Source of the DNA: Hermatobates lingyangjiaoensis
Lineage: Eukaryota; Arthropoda; Insecta; Hemiptera; Hermatobatidae
Assembly: GCA_026182355.1 (NCBI GenBank)
Contig: JAPFBL010000068.1
Span: 4,901,001-4,965,000, forward strand
DNA length: 64,000 nucleotides
Reading direction: 5' to 3'
In this document: one piece after another, positions 42,924 to 56,900 of the stretch
Layout: every line of letters begins with the position of its first letter
Position numbering within the stretch: position 1 is the first letter of the stretch
The notes under the pieces: model-generated
The model's database searches: none
Seen by the model: the letters and a program-made list of their open reading frames with translations, nothing else
Told to the model about the DNA's origin: nothing
Made by a program: the position numbers and the translations under genes

Positions 42924-44219
42924 CTAGCAAACGTACCCGTCTTTGACGGAATGAAACATTCTATTATACTTGGTATTCCAAAATATCAATTATAGTATTA
43001 CACTAATACTATAATTAGAAATTATAGAATAGTAGAAAATACCATTATTAGTACAGTGTTAAACAAATGCCTCTGAATATGCTACATTAGCTGTCTGTCC
43101 TTCAGGTTCATGAAAGAACAAACAGTAGAAACCTCTGACTATTGAGCAAGTAAACTACAGTTGACCATGTGAGAAAAACTTGGTTTCGCTAACTTGAATT
43201 CCTGCGTTAGATAAAGTCTCCCTTTGCGACTTAGTTAACGTCATTGCGAAATAGACTCTGACGGGACTTTCCAATCATTTGAACGGAAACAGACAGTGGC
43301 TCGGAACCCAGAGTCGTGTCTACGACACCCGTTGCACAGTTTTTGGGGCACTCATGTTTCGTAACATGAAATTTGTTACTGCAATAAATTGCAGCATCAT
43401 TGGTGCTCCTACTTTAAGTTTTTACTCATGAGCAGGCAGTCCAAGAGAAAAAAATTCAGAGTCAAGAAATTCAATTAGATAATGAACTGCTTCTTCATCA
43501 CTAATCCAATCTCTTTACTGACTTGTAACTTCTTTCCTCGGTATGATATAGTGTAAGAACTGGTTTGTTGATTTCTCCTGCCTGTTCATATTAAGAGTTG
43601 AGAATTGTTCGTTTACAAAACTATTTATTCGTAATAGATAGTACATCCTCAACTCTGGGAAACACCTTTTCAAAGATGTCAAATACGCAATATATTCATA
43701 TGCTCCAATGAAATTAAAATCAACTAACAATACCTACTTGCCACACCTGTGTATTTTCAAAACAAACTTGTCTGTGAAGTTAGGAAAATACAGCTAAAAT
43801 CCCCATAACTTCGCTTCTGTACTGAATTATCAATCTATTTAGAGCCCATATTTTAAGTTAGGCATACACAAATCCAGTGTCAATGTTTCAGCTCGCTATG
43901 TCTTATGGTGGCTGAGTTTACTTGTGACAAACATTTTTGCGTTAAACGTCCATAACTTCACTTCTACGTTGAATTTCCAATGAATTCATAGCCTATATTT
44001 TAAGTTAGACCTACACAAATCTACTGTAAAAGTTTCAGCTTTATATGTCTTATGGTAGCTGAGTTTACCTGTGACAAAGTTTTGCGGACAAACAGACAAA
44101 CCGACAGAAATTTTTCTAAGGGTGGATTCGGTTTCTCCAATGTATGAAACGTAAAGAAAACTTGAAATGAGTCAGTTCTAAGCAATGTACAGACAAAATC
44201 ATTATTTTATTTATATAGA
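42924..44219 (-). mobile_element. Helitron fragment, 1.3 kb, both ends present
   Basis: On the minus strand it begins TCTATATAAATAAAAT after an A (44220) and ends with the hairpin GACGG...CCGTC (42937-42949), nine bases and CTAG, followed by T. These match Helitron 5' TC and 3' hairpin-CTRR ends with A/T insertion. It carries the helicase C-terminus but no Rep domain, so it is internally deleted. It shares both ends with the 332-bp copy at 36878-37209. Confidence 0.87.
43059..43340 (-). pseudogene. PIF1-like Helitron helicase C-terminus
   Basis: The minus strand reads VYFAMTLTKSQRETLSNAG, then KFFSHGQL, a stop, FTCSIVRGF, and FHEPEGQTANVAYSEAFV ending at TAA (43061-43059). This is the conserved tail of the Helitron PIF1-type helicase: the FAMTINKSQGQ motif, the SHGQLYVACSR motif and the final NVVY block. 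The tyrosine of GQLY is a stop codon here, so the copy is dead. The stretch before it (CATGVVDTTLGSEP) may be the preceding helicase segment. Confidence 0.85.
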
Positions 44220-44224
44220 TTACA

Positions 44225-46290
44225 TGAATTATGAATTACCTCAAACAAGAATAAAAATCAAAAAAGACTAACTACTTTAAAATTTCACAGGCGTAAATAA
44301 GTAATAAATTAGAACTTGATTTCTCTGATAAATAATAATGTTAATAATAGAAATTAATCATCCAATTGAAATTATTCACACTTGGAGATAATTATTAGAA
44401 CAAATTACACAACAACCATACCGTATAAAATAAAATTATGTCTAAAAAAAATGAAATAATTAATTATAGCTTTTGCAGTTATCACATATACGAAAAATAT
44501 CACATATCTGTTTAAATTACTATTAAATCCAACATTTAGTATTTTATTTCACCCAACCAGCCGCCTTAAAAATAACCAATGCCAAAAAATGATTGGTTCA
44601 ATTAGTACCATAATTATTACTATGTGTACTATTTATTTATGTTTTTATGAACTATAGTAAATGATACCCACAGGAAATGACAGTAAATAAGCAAGTAAAA
44701 CCTGCGTTATATAACTGATAACACAATCAATAAATCAAATTTATTTTTCATTATTTCTGATAATACTCGTAGGTTAACTTAATAAAGTTCAGTAAATAAC
44801 GTTCCAGATTTTTAAAGAATTATTTTAGCTAAAATATAAAAGACCAGTTTTGCTCTTCGAATTTATACATTTTACCATAGAAATCAATTTGGTATAATTG
44901 CATAAAAATAAAACAAGTTACACAGCTATTTAAAAAATATTAAATACTTAGGTTTTGTTAGCAAAAAAGAGAGATATTAGGAAATGGTTTTTAGAAACAA
45001 TATAACACCACTAATGGTTGATGTTACAGGATTCATTTAGGAGTCCTAAATTTCATCTTAGGTTTATTACACGATGGATCTTCAACACTACGTGAAATCG
45101 TACAGGATCTTCAAAGACGGCTTCACTTACTCTCTAAGGGAGGGTATGGAAAAGATTTTCCATCTAGACATAAAAAAAAATCGAAGAAGAACCACTAGAA
45201 ATCTAGAATTGTTTTTCTGATTAGAACGCTAAGAGTTAGACCAGTGCTGAGCAATTCATTTAGGCACACTACTTTATGATCATGGACTGTAAAGAAAATA
45301 AAATTCTACATAACGATATCCTTTGCTTAATATCAAACTGTTGACCAGGCTATAGAGATATGTGTGCATGCCGCCAATAAATTATAAAATATAATCAATA
45401 GTAAATATTAGTTTACTGTCAATTTGGTTGGAAGTATTACCATTAAAATACAATTAAACCTATTATTTTACAATAGTTGTAAATGAGAAATTATCACATT
45501 AAGAAGAAATGTTAAAAGATGTTCATTGCAAGGAACAACAAAGATGAAGACATTTACAAATCAAATCCTTTCTCTATTAATATTTAAATAAAACCAGAAA
45601 GTAGAGAGTGTAATAAAGATTTTACACTCGAAAGTGTAATTCAACTTAGACGAACCAATATTGATATGACATTAACAAATCTTGCCCTAATACCTCAAAG
45701 CTCTCATTTATATTTCAATATTTGTTTTGTAATTTTACTTTCATGTTTATCGTAATATGCATTAATTTAATATTCAAAGATTTCTGACTATGAAATACAA
45801 TGGCACATTTATTAAAACAATAATTATATAAGTTCACATGGTTTAATTCTATGATTATTGTCACCCAAATCAAAAATAACCTAAACTAGCATATTCTAGT
45901 TATAATTATAACACTGTACAAAACAATTATACTTAATCACAATATTATGTATATAATAAATATAACGTTATAATTGATTCATATATAATTATTTCCAGTA
46001 CATCATTATACAATGTATATTATAATCTAGCACATAAAAAGCTAGCATCAGTCTTTAACTGATTATATAAAGGTACTAGGTGAAATTCAGTCAGCAGCAT
46101 TTATCAATGTATAAAGAAGTCTTTCTTATTTGATATAATATGTTAAATTTTGTACTACCTTATTGCATTTTAGATTATGGATTATTTTCTACTCATTGTT
46201 TTCAAGAATCGTAAAAAACTGGCATCTATGAAAGAAAATCCCAATGTGTTCTTCCCAAGTTCGACAATCATAACTCAAAGGAATTTAAAA
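44225..46290. other. AT-rich sequence; fragment of SINE family S2
   Basis: Only a short match to the S2 family (GGAGTCCTAAATTTCATCTT, 45041) was recognised, followed by about 100 bp of balanced composition without a readable domain. Confidence 0.4.
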
Positions 46291-49215
46291 AAAGATTTAC
46301 CCAAAGACTTTTTCGGCATGTTAATGATATTAAATATTGTTACAGCAGGATTACAAACACTGGTAACAGCGGTCGTCTTGCAGACGGACAACCTCAAATA
46401 AGAAGACGACGTTATGTGAGTCTCAACGGGGCTATAAGACACCAACTCGTTGCAGGTTAAACAGTGTCACATGTCCGTTTTCAAGACTGCTCAAACGACA
46501 ACACTGACTACAATACAAAGGACAAATCTCTCAGGCTTTACGATCAAACGATCGTACTCATCGAGATGCCTTTGCTACTAAAAAAGACAACTACAACGTT
46601 TTACTAATTCTAACGACGATACTTAATACTTCTGAATTTAATAATTCTGAAACAACAAGAAGGGATTTTCGTGATACAACAATTAGATTTATTTTTCATA
46701 AACGGGCATATTTGTAGCATTTTTCAAAAAATAGAAAAAAGTAACAAAGTAGTACAAAATTATAAAAAGATACACACATTACATCAGATAAGAAACCGTA
46801 AATTCAAATCAATGTCAACAACAACTTCAAAATTGAATTCATTCACTCCCAGTACTCTTGGACCAAAATCATCACTTTCTATTATTGGAAGTTTGTGCAT
46901 AAGTGTGTATAGAACTTAGTTCGAACAGCCTACATTTATTTACAAATATCATATACTTGTTAGGGGAAACGCATAATACAAAAGCTGGGTCAACAGTATT
47001 TTTATTTTCAAATCCAGATCCGTTAAAAAGTTAATTATTGACTGTAAAATAATTCAAGGATATATTTCATTTTAATTTTACTCGATGCATCTCTAGCGAA
47101 CTGAAATTTGTATGTAAAATATAGCCGTGGTTAGAAGTTTTATGAGTTCTTGTTTAACTAACAGAACATAACATTTTTTAAAATATTTTAAATACGTAAC
47201 ATAATATTTTGAATTCTTACAGAAATCTAATTTTTATGCCAACTTTAGATTAATTAAGAAAGCATTTGTTTGCCCTTTCTTTAGTTAGAGAAATCAGAAA
47301 CGTAACTCTATTAATAGTAATAGTTAAAAAAATATTTTAAAATTCACTCTGTACATTTTTCGCAAAGAATGATTACATTTTACAATCATAATTAAAAAAA
47401 TTAATCAATATTAAATAAATTTAAATGAAATGTTATAAATAGGCTTTAGTTATAAATATATTAACATGTAATATAGGTTTAACTCAAGTTAATTTCGTTA
47501 ACCTAGACTCAATAATTAAATTATGTTCTCAAATTTCCAAGATATTTTGACATTTTTTTGACCAGTATGTTCTTTTCTATATCTTGTTTATTTATTTCAA
47601 TCAATTAAACAAAAATTGGAACTGTTAATTTTAATAAGAAGCTTATTCTTCATTTTGATTTAAAATCTCTTTCCAGATAACTTGACTGGAATACACATAA
47701 ATATTTAAAAATAACAAAAAATGCAAAAATACTCAAATTAATACAAAAAATGTATACCTCAATTAATTATAACATACAAAAATAATATTATTTCTTATTA
47801 TCATTTGATGTTAAAGAGTTATCGTTAAAGTTATTTATTCAAACATACGAATTAAAATTCTATGATAATGAAATAACTACTTTTTGAAACTTGATTTTAT
47901 AATAATAACCTATGAAATTTATTAATATTAGATGGTTAGAGTAAATTAAACAAGTACTGTTTAAAGAAATAAGTGTTGCTTTTGATGGAAGGTTGGGTAC
48001 GCAAGAAAACGTTTCAAGTATACGGTATTCAGGCTAAGGAAATTACGACAAAGATTGAGGTAAATAACGTTATTAAGAAGATAATGCGTTTTAAACACGG
48101 AGTGTTCTCTTCAGTTTATTAACTTCTAGTGAAAAGATATAAACGAGAAGTTTTAATGATTTATAAGTATTTACAATTTACATTGTAATACACTTTAACA
48201 CAAACTCGTCCTCGAATCTACTTGACGAGTTATTTCAACATTGAAATATAAATTTTCTCTTCAATACCACATAAATGTCAACTAGAGTTTCATTTTCTAT
48301 ATTTACTAAATGCTTTATAATACATAAAACACTCAAACGCTCTTATACATAAGTATTACAATTCTTCGAATAAACGAGCCACAGTTACCAATTTCAACTT
48401 CACTACACTTAATTGTTATGTTTAATAGTCTCTAAATATGCAAAACACATCACTTGCAAATAAGACAAATTCAGAAGAAATCCATTAGAAATAAACTTTT
48501 AGATAGAACATATCTGTAAACTCTACATCAAATGTCAGATCAAACTAACCAGATCGACAAGACAAACGATCAGAATGAAGACTGAATGGATCTGAAGTAA
48601 AGCCATGACGTTATATCACAGTGGAATAGACAGAGGTGACAAGTAAGCCATAGAAGGTTATATAAAGTTACAGTACATTGATATTTTTATATTTTATAGT
48701 TTTTACTATTTTTACTTACATGTTTAGCAAAAAAATCCAATTTTATTTAGAGACTAAAAAATACCCTTAAGACATCCACTCTTCTATACTCCAAACGAAA
48801 AGAGTGTACTGAAATAAACTCAACGCCTGGTGTAATGTCCGTCCTATAGAAAAGCTTCTGCCCCTACCAACCAGTAAAAGAGAATAAAACAGTTCATCTC
48901 TTACAGTTAATGATATAGAAATATGTCTTCTGATTATTAGAGGCATAATAGTGTATAACAATTAGGTGTAATAGTTCTTATATCATTATTTCACTCTGTT
49001 TTAAATGGTTACATAATAAAACCTAAACGTATTATGTTGCGAGTTTATTACAGAAAAAAATGATCAATGACGGATTTTTAGTACATTGTAGTGCATTTAA
49101 ATAACAACAACAAATAACTTCATATAAACTACGAAGCATATACCAATATAACTATATGTGAATACACTTATTCGATTAAAATACAAAAAAATTAACATGC
49201 AATCCGAAATGGACA
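46291..49215. other. AT-rich sequence, nothing firm
   Basis: The 74-codon frame at 46177 and the 82-codon frame at 46671 show no recognised domain. A GC-balanced patch at 46350-46560 hints at old transposase coding but could not be confirmed. The rest is AT-rich. Confidence 0.35.
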
Positions 49216-49219
49216 AATC

Positions 49220-49339
49220 AAGTTCAATGTAGATAAAGAGACATAGAAATTTAAAACACACACTTCCCGTCTCCATAACTTACAGAGATTTCAGTGTGTG
49301 CTTTTAATTTTCCTATGTTTCTTCATCTACATTGAACTT
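49220..49339. repeat. stem-loop, about 45-bp imperfect arms
   Basis: The arms 49220-49264 and 49293-49339 are inverse (AAGTTCAATGTAGAT...ACACACACT) with a few mismatches and two inserted bases. The loop is 28 nt. It may be a foldback element or the remains of one. Confidence 0.8.
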
Positions 49340-50815
49340 TATATATCAATAAAAACACATTAGTTCGAATATAAATATTTAATGACCTTCATTCTTTGAA
49401 ACAATGAATTCCTGTTAAAAAAAAAATTAAATTAATAGAAGCTACCACATGTATTCCTACAATCTAGAATATTATTCTAAAACTACAGTAACGTAGTTTA
49501 CCTAATTCAAAGGAACTTACTAAATTTTTAGTCAAATAATAATTGCCTCAAGGAGAAACTGAAATTTTATGAATATCATAATTCACATTCACATGAAAAA
49601 TGAAATGGAACAACAATTTCAAGCCAAAAAATGGCCTTGCAATTTCACAGACAGATTTCCAAACACCTTTGAAAAGCGACACTTTAATTAGCAAACATAT
49701 TTTCTATGTAAACTGTCAACAATAGCGTGAGTGCTAATACCTAACAATTAGCATAGCATATAAAGTTTAAAATAAACCGTTTACACCTTATTCAAAGGAT
49801 ACAGAAACAGAAACTTATTAACTGAAAACTGAAATTTGATAAAACAACATGAACACCAAATACATCAGAAAACATGAACTATTACTCAACTAGAAAAATA
49901 TATATTTGAAATATACATTGAAACGGTACATTCTCAACTTTAAAAAAAAAGATTCCCTCTATGTTAAATAATCAAGTATAATAAATCTGACCAGTACTTC
50001 ATTTTTCTATGTTAAATAACTTATTAAATTACGTTACAATGTCAACTCCACAAAACCCCTCATCTTGAAAATAGTTGTAGATTGAATTTGAATACAAAAA
50101 CACAAATATGTTCTTTAAATAAGATAAAATGTTTTAATTTACTTCAAAATCCAGAGGACGCTGAATAGTAACTCCAAATCCAAACACACATTTCCCGGAG
50201 GTTTCAACTTTGGTTTATAATTTACTTCATTTAGTCGATTCATATTGAATCGATCACGTTAGTACGATTCTTCCTTATTATTGAATTTAATAGAAAATAT
50301 TATATACAATGATGTGATTCATTCTTAAAATTATTCTTAATATATATAGTTATTATTTTAAATTGTAATTGATTTGATTGTAGTCAAACTTTCCAATCTA
50401 GTATAGGTTAAAAACACAAGTTTAAACATGATTGTTATAAGAAATTGCAAATGGAACTTGTAAAAATTATAAATAACTCACTGGAATTGACTCTAATGAT
50501 TACAATAGAATGTATGGATATCAATCTATGGCAAGAACTTCAGAAATAATATTTTGACCTAAGTAACTAGTTCTCGTCAGATAGCACAAAATTCTCCCTG
50601 GCTCTAATGATAAAAATTAATTCTGAAAAATAATAATAATAATAATCATAAAAACAAAACAAAAAGTATTGTATCTTTAACAACAATCAATTAATTGACT
50701 CTCGAATCAATCAACAACATTAATTAATTATTGTTAATAATAATTAATTGTAATAATACTTTTTTATACATTTAAAGTACTATTTAAAAAATATAAAATA
50801 ATTACAAATAAAATA
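49340..50815. other. AT-rich sequence, nothing recognised
   Basis: Includes short AAT-type runs near 50630 and 50700. No other feature is recognised. Confidence 0.45.
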
Positions 50816-50819
50816 AAAA

Positions 50820-51640
50820 AATTATACTACAAAAAAATTAACTAGGAGGCAATCTAGTGGCAAGCAACCATTTATGTGCTTCCTCAGAAGCTCTTAAAGT
50901 AACTTTAGTATTTGTACCAGAGATCTTTTTTAGAATTTCAGCAAGCAAACAGTTATCATCATATCATATCATAAACTGAGATCATCGGAGTTGGAATAGA
51001 TGGCTACACGTTGGTTTCTACGTTGATAAACTGAAGCCCCATGGCAATTAACACGAAAGCTCAGCTTTGGTGAAGCCAATCCAACGTTAAAAGAGTCACA
51101 CTGAGTGCAGTTCAATCAGCAAACGCAATTGTGGGAAGTACAGGAGGTACTGACATGAATATGGCAGAAACAGTGATTGAAAAGAGAAGGTAAGGAAGGA
51201 TAAGGGTTGATAACAAGGCAACTTTGACGGGTAACATTGTTTCATTTCACTAATGGTATTCGAAGACACAACAGAGATGCGAGAACAAATACTTTTCAGA
51301 TTGGAAGGTTTTCGGTGAGAAATTGAAAGGGGTTGATTGAAAATAGAAAACATAGAAAGAATAAGAAAAAAAACTCCTTAATAACAGTATCAAGTTTATG
51401 GATACCAGAGAAAAAGGAGATTAAGAAAAAAGAAGAATCAACTCTGATCTACATTAGATCTAGGTCGGTGAGAGGCGTTGGCAGGTAAAACACTTCTTTC
51501 GATGAATATACATATATATATCCTGACGATGATGCAATCAAAATGTAGTGGTCAGTTTCTGTGATCTCTTTTGTGTGTGTTCTTTTTGTGAATCAATTTT
51601 ATTTAGTTCGTGGAATCGTATCATTTAAATGGTTTTATAT
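50820..51640. repeat. diverged dispersed repeat R4, copy 2
   Basis: This is the better-preserved partner of 8640-9230. GCTTCCTCAGAAGCTCTTAA, CACTGAGTGCAGTTCAATCA and the TTCTTTTTGTGAATC end align in order. Reverse-strand reading near 50905 gives VTLRASEEAHKWL, and copy 1 gives VTLRASEEAL at the equivalent place, so part may once have been coding. The 85-codon minus frame at 51096 is not conserved in copy 1. Confidence 0.45.
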
Positions 51641-51644
51641 ATAT

Positions 51645-54600
51645 ACATAATTATAAATAAGATCTTGCTCTCCAGAATGCCTTAATGATGAACTTAATAA
51701 CATTACTTCTATTACACACTCATTAAATTACCCCTCCTCTTATATTGACAAAGATTTAAAGGGTGCTAAAAAAATTTCTTCAGTGATGTAACAGAATCCA
51801 GTTCAATGTCAAAAATCATAGTTTTACCATATCATGAGTCATTGGATTCACTTCTTAGGCTTGAGCAAAATCTTGATTTTAATACAGGTTTTTTCTAATC
51901 GTAATAATGCAGGTAATTTGTTGATTAAATATTCTCCTAGGGAACTGGAGTATAGTGGTACCACTAAGAGTTGTTTTTAAGAAAACAAAAGGTAGTAGAG
52001 ATATTAGTTCTCCACATAAGAACCTTCAATGATCACAAACTTTCCAATCTGTTTTAGCACTTGATATGGTTGTTTGTAAAAGTCTGCGGCACGTTCCAGA
52101 AGCCATGTATTGACTTCAGGAATCTTGTTGAGTTTCATTCTCTCTGAAATGGGTTTCTTTCAAAATGACATAACGGCTAGAAGAGATGACAATCATAACG
52201 TGTAAGATTTGTTGAAGACGGGGTGTGAAAGAATTGTGCTTCTGTCAACGCAGCTAAATCACACCTGAGTTTATGATGCCCAGTACTTCACAATACCAGA
52301 TACTATATTAAAGCTTCTACATCATAAGTCTCTTTCATTACATCAAAATTCCCTTAGTGTTTGCCCTCTTAACTCAAAAACTTGAACATTGATCGAAATT
52401 CAAATGGATCCATCTTGGACTTGCTTTCACTATAGGGAAATCAAAAAACGTTAAAAGCTTCTGTCAATTCCTCATTAAATACAGAGATATGGTTTCATAG
52501 AAATGTACAATTTAAGTTTCCAACACAAACTATAACTCATTCTGAGGTAAAATGACAATTACGGATTGCACAACTAATGATTTACAAACTATAACTAAAT
52601 CATGGTAAATCTTTAATATACATCCCTTGTATATTATTAGATAGTTGGAAATTTGCGAACATTTTGTTAACCAGAAATATTAGATATGAGGTCTGAAAAA
52701 TGCTGAGTGGAGGAATTTATTCACGGTACTAAACACAATTAACGATAATTAAGCATAACTGTTAAATAGTCTTGTCAACAATTTTAAGTAATTTATAAAA
52801 CATACAAAAAAAAAGCTGACTGCAATTCAAATTTACCTTCCATTTCTCAGATCCGTTTTTCAATAGTCAAAATATTCTACTACTTTTACATAAATTTGCT
52901 TGATTAGACTGTATAAATTAATACCTATTAATTAATGTAATTGATTATTGTTAGTGTTTTTCTTAAATAATCAGTCCTTTTCTAATGAAATCACAGTTAT
53001 TTTAACCTTCTAAAGAATAAAATTTTTTTTAATGTGAAAAGTATATGATTTGAGAGAAGAGATTTCGATTATAAGAGAGGAGAAGACATTTAAAATAAAA
53101 CAATACATCTGCCCCGATAAAATACTCTTTTATTTGAAAACGAAAATATAACTTAATGTAATAAAACTTTTTACTCTTCAGAAAGATAGAATAACTTTTC
53201 TTCAAAGAATTCTCCTCTAATCTACCATATTTTATAGTAGCAATCAGTCATTAAATGAATATTAACAATACATCATTGGACTCGAAAGTTTTATCTTTCT
53301 AACTTATGTAATTTAGTTGTCATTATTATTGTTACTATTACCACAAAATAATCACCTTATCTATTTAAGATTTAATAAGATTATTAACACTAATTAGGAC
53401 TCTTACATTCCTCAATACGTTAATAGTTGCTTTTTTAATCATACATAATATGTGTTAAGGAGCCATTATCATTCAGCTTCTAATGTATTAATAATTCTAC
53501 TTCCACACATGTCATTCCAGTATTAATTGTAGCAGTTCAATCAGTTTAACTTTCTTCAAACAAGTACTGTTTGAAAAACTTAAAAAGATTAGGTAAAAAT
53601 GTATTTATTACTTTAATATAGCTTTGCCGTAAAAATATTGACTGCAGAGCACCATTGAATTGTATATATTGAATGACAAATAGAGAAGCATAACCTCTTT
53701 TAAAAATATAACCTTTTTTTACCTATTAATCATAAACTAATAAGTTGATTTTATAACAAAAACAAATTTTTGAGTTGTAAAAATGATATTATCGTTAGAA
53801 CTACAGAAGATGTAAGTAATATAAAAATAACCTTTTGTCTTTCTTTAGTTAGACGGTGTGGTTTTCTAGTAATATTTGAAAGTTGGAGTATCACAATTTT
53901 GTAATAATAGAATAAATAATTTAATCTAGCCTCTTATTAACTCAAAATAAATGCATTTATTTAGTTTAAATGGGTATGAAAAAGAAACCAATGTCGATGC
54001 AGATGTTCTTTCAGGCTATTACTTATTTTTGGGAAGTAGTAGGCAGAAATAGAAGAATAACTCGAAGTTGGGACAGCTTTCTGGATGTCTAGGCATCACA
54101 AGATTATCAGAAACAGGGCATTAACAATTTTATATTAGTTCAGGAAATTATATGTGAAATGTGGAATTATAATGTGCACTAAGGTTATTAAGAAAAAGCT
54201 ATCAGGGTTATCATAGGTTCGAGTAAGAAAACGTACTCCTCTTAAGGAAGTCTTCAACTGTTTTCAAAACTTATTTTGTGTTTCGTAGTTGTTAACATTT
54301 ACACTTCTGTGTCATATCCACCTTGATAACAGGTTTTCATTATCTGTTAGATCACTTGTGCTGTCAACTTTATGTCAATAGCAAGTGGCGTCTTACATAG
54401 ATGCTAATATGTATGAAAAAGATAGAGTGATGTTATCTTATGGGATATCGTCAAGATATATCATCAATTTGTTTGTTAATCATTTGAGCAAAAGAATTTT
54501 AAATTGTGAAATAACAATTACTTCAACTTGCAATTGATTATTATTTTAATTTTGAAAAAGAAATATACTTCTGATAAACAAATAACTTTGAAATCTGAGA

Positions 54601-56892
54601 TTTCACCGGATTAACATATAACAAATCATACAAGCGACTATAGATGTAACTTAACGTTCTGCTTTTTAGTATTATATTGCTGTTCATAACGTGAAAAATT
54701 CTAAATTTCCTGAAATATGTTTAATGCTATACTAATATTAACACAAACTGAAACAAATTTCAAGTTTCCAGAATAACTAGAAAAATTGAAAAAGTAATAC
54801 TTATTTCAACATATAATACTTTTCCCATGTAAAGTAATAAAAAGCTCAAAAACAATAGGATTTATTTCCACATTATGAAATAAATAATGTAAGTAAAATC
54901 TGTCAAACGGTGTGTTGAACGTGATAACAACAGTTTAATTAATGACTGGATGAAATAACATTTCAAACCAAAAAATAAATTAAATTAGAATAACTAACCT
55001 TTAAGTCAACGATAATACCGTAAATGAAACTTGTTTTTTTTTATTTTTCCTTTGAAAGTATTAATAGTTACGTTCTATATGAAGAAAACACACACAATGT
55101 GTTTAAATTCAATTTGTACATCACTGCTATCTGGTGGTAGGTAATAAAACTAAGTTTCCTCTTGCTCTAACATAACTGCTTCTGATGGTTCAAATGTTAA
55201 TTTTTTGCAAAGAATGCTTTTTTACAAAGATATGCTTAAAGAGTTGAATTAAAGCAGTGATAGGTTTTTAAACTTAATGTATAAGTAGTTTGAACAGTTG
55301 TTCACGTTCAAAATGGAGTATGTGATGGTTAGTGAGTGTTTTGGATTGTTATTTTCATAAAAGGAAAATAAATAAGTAATGTTTAAATATTGAACATACG
55401 ACTATTATTATAAATTATTTTATAAAGTGGTTTATTATTATTAAATGGTTCAATTAGTTTATCTAGGAACCACAATAAATTCAAACTCCATTATACAATG
55501 ATAAATTAAAGCATTATATTAAATTTCTTATTTTATAAATTATATTACTTAAATTTATTGTTTGTTACTTTTCAGATAGAAATGAATCCTTAAAATTTTG
55601 TCTCCTTCCTAATAAATACCATTAAGATTGGTCCAAATAGATGATAGTAAATGAAATGCTTAAAGAATATCCCTGTTTAAAAAAAAATTAAAACAAAATT
55701 TGTTGAGATATATATTATTTTCATAGTGTTATTTCTGTCGCAACATAGGGACTTGTTTTGAAAGGATATCCTAACACTAAAAAACATATGGGTAACACCC
55801 GCTGCAGATCGGCTTCAGCAAATGTGCTGGAACAGTTTTCATGGGTGCAAACCATCAGAGCTTCAAAAGAGTAACAGTTAATACAGTAATATTTGACTGG
55901 TCATACTTTCTGTCATACTCTCTGGATTAAAAAGACTTTGTCTTGAACCAATTTGTCAAAAAAATGTTGTGGCTGAACTGGAGTCAAGCACTCAGAGATA
56001 ACTTAGACTCTCTTAGACCATAGACTCAGCCCGCACTGAATGATTTAAGACACTTATAAAAGCATTTCCATAGATAATAGAAATCATGCTTACAGGAAAT
56101 AACCGATTTTAATTCATTATTTCACCTAGAAAAGTTAAATTAAACAGATGTGAGGATAGTTACAAATTTTTTACTGTTCCAATAATTTAAATAATACCCT
56201 CTTTACAACAGTATTATTACTTAGTCAATATTTCAATAAATAATCAATATTTCTAAATATTATGAGTATATATTATTTTTAACAATAAAAAATATAACAT
56301 ACTAACCAACCTTCTGTACTTACCCATTTAACTGGACCTTACCCATTTAAATCTTTCAATTGCTTCAGAGAGAGAAGCGTTATCAATAATATCTTGGAAT
56401 TCTTTCTTAGAGAATGGACTGTAGAAGAAATATCATCCTCATTTAATTTTACCAGTAGGTAAAAATGTGTGCTTATGTGTTAATTCTTGTAGTGCTCACT
56501 AGTCAAATGTTACCAAAACAAATGTTTACCAAAAATTCCTTAATACTGTCTTAGGAAATTAAAAAAAAAATAATAGTTTTAGAAATTGATTTTCATCCAA
56601 AGATTATAATCCTCAAAAATTGTTCGTTTATTCTTTAGCATTGACAGTATCTTGCAAGTTCAAAATATGTTATCGCATTTTGCTGGATATTCTTTGGTAT
56701 TAATGTATTGACTTTATGGAATTGAACTTACAACAGGTGTATTTAATTATATTTTGAATTAGAATAGAGTGCCCAAACAAATAAAGTATATTATTTACTA
56801 AATGCTTTGAAGGGAGTACTGTTTACGAAATAAGAATGAAAAAACCCTATACTATGGTGTTAATAAATAAAACTTTTAGTGAACAATAAATA
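51645..56892. other. 5.2 kb of AT-rich sequence, nothing firm
   Basis: A short inverted match to 21.17 kb (CATTCTGAGGTAAAATGACA and TGCACAACTAATGATTTAC) lies at 52540-52590. No genes, exons or clear element boundaries are visible in the rest. Confidence 0.45.
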
Positions 56893-56900
56893 CTCTAGAG

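Noticed and set aside
46177..46600. Possible Tc1-like transposase remnant (NTGNSGRLADGQPQIRRRRY in one frame)
   Set aside because: Only a loose resemblance to the GRP linker region; no TIRs and no catalytic region could be found, so it is not listed as a gene.
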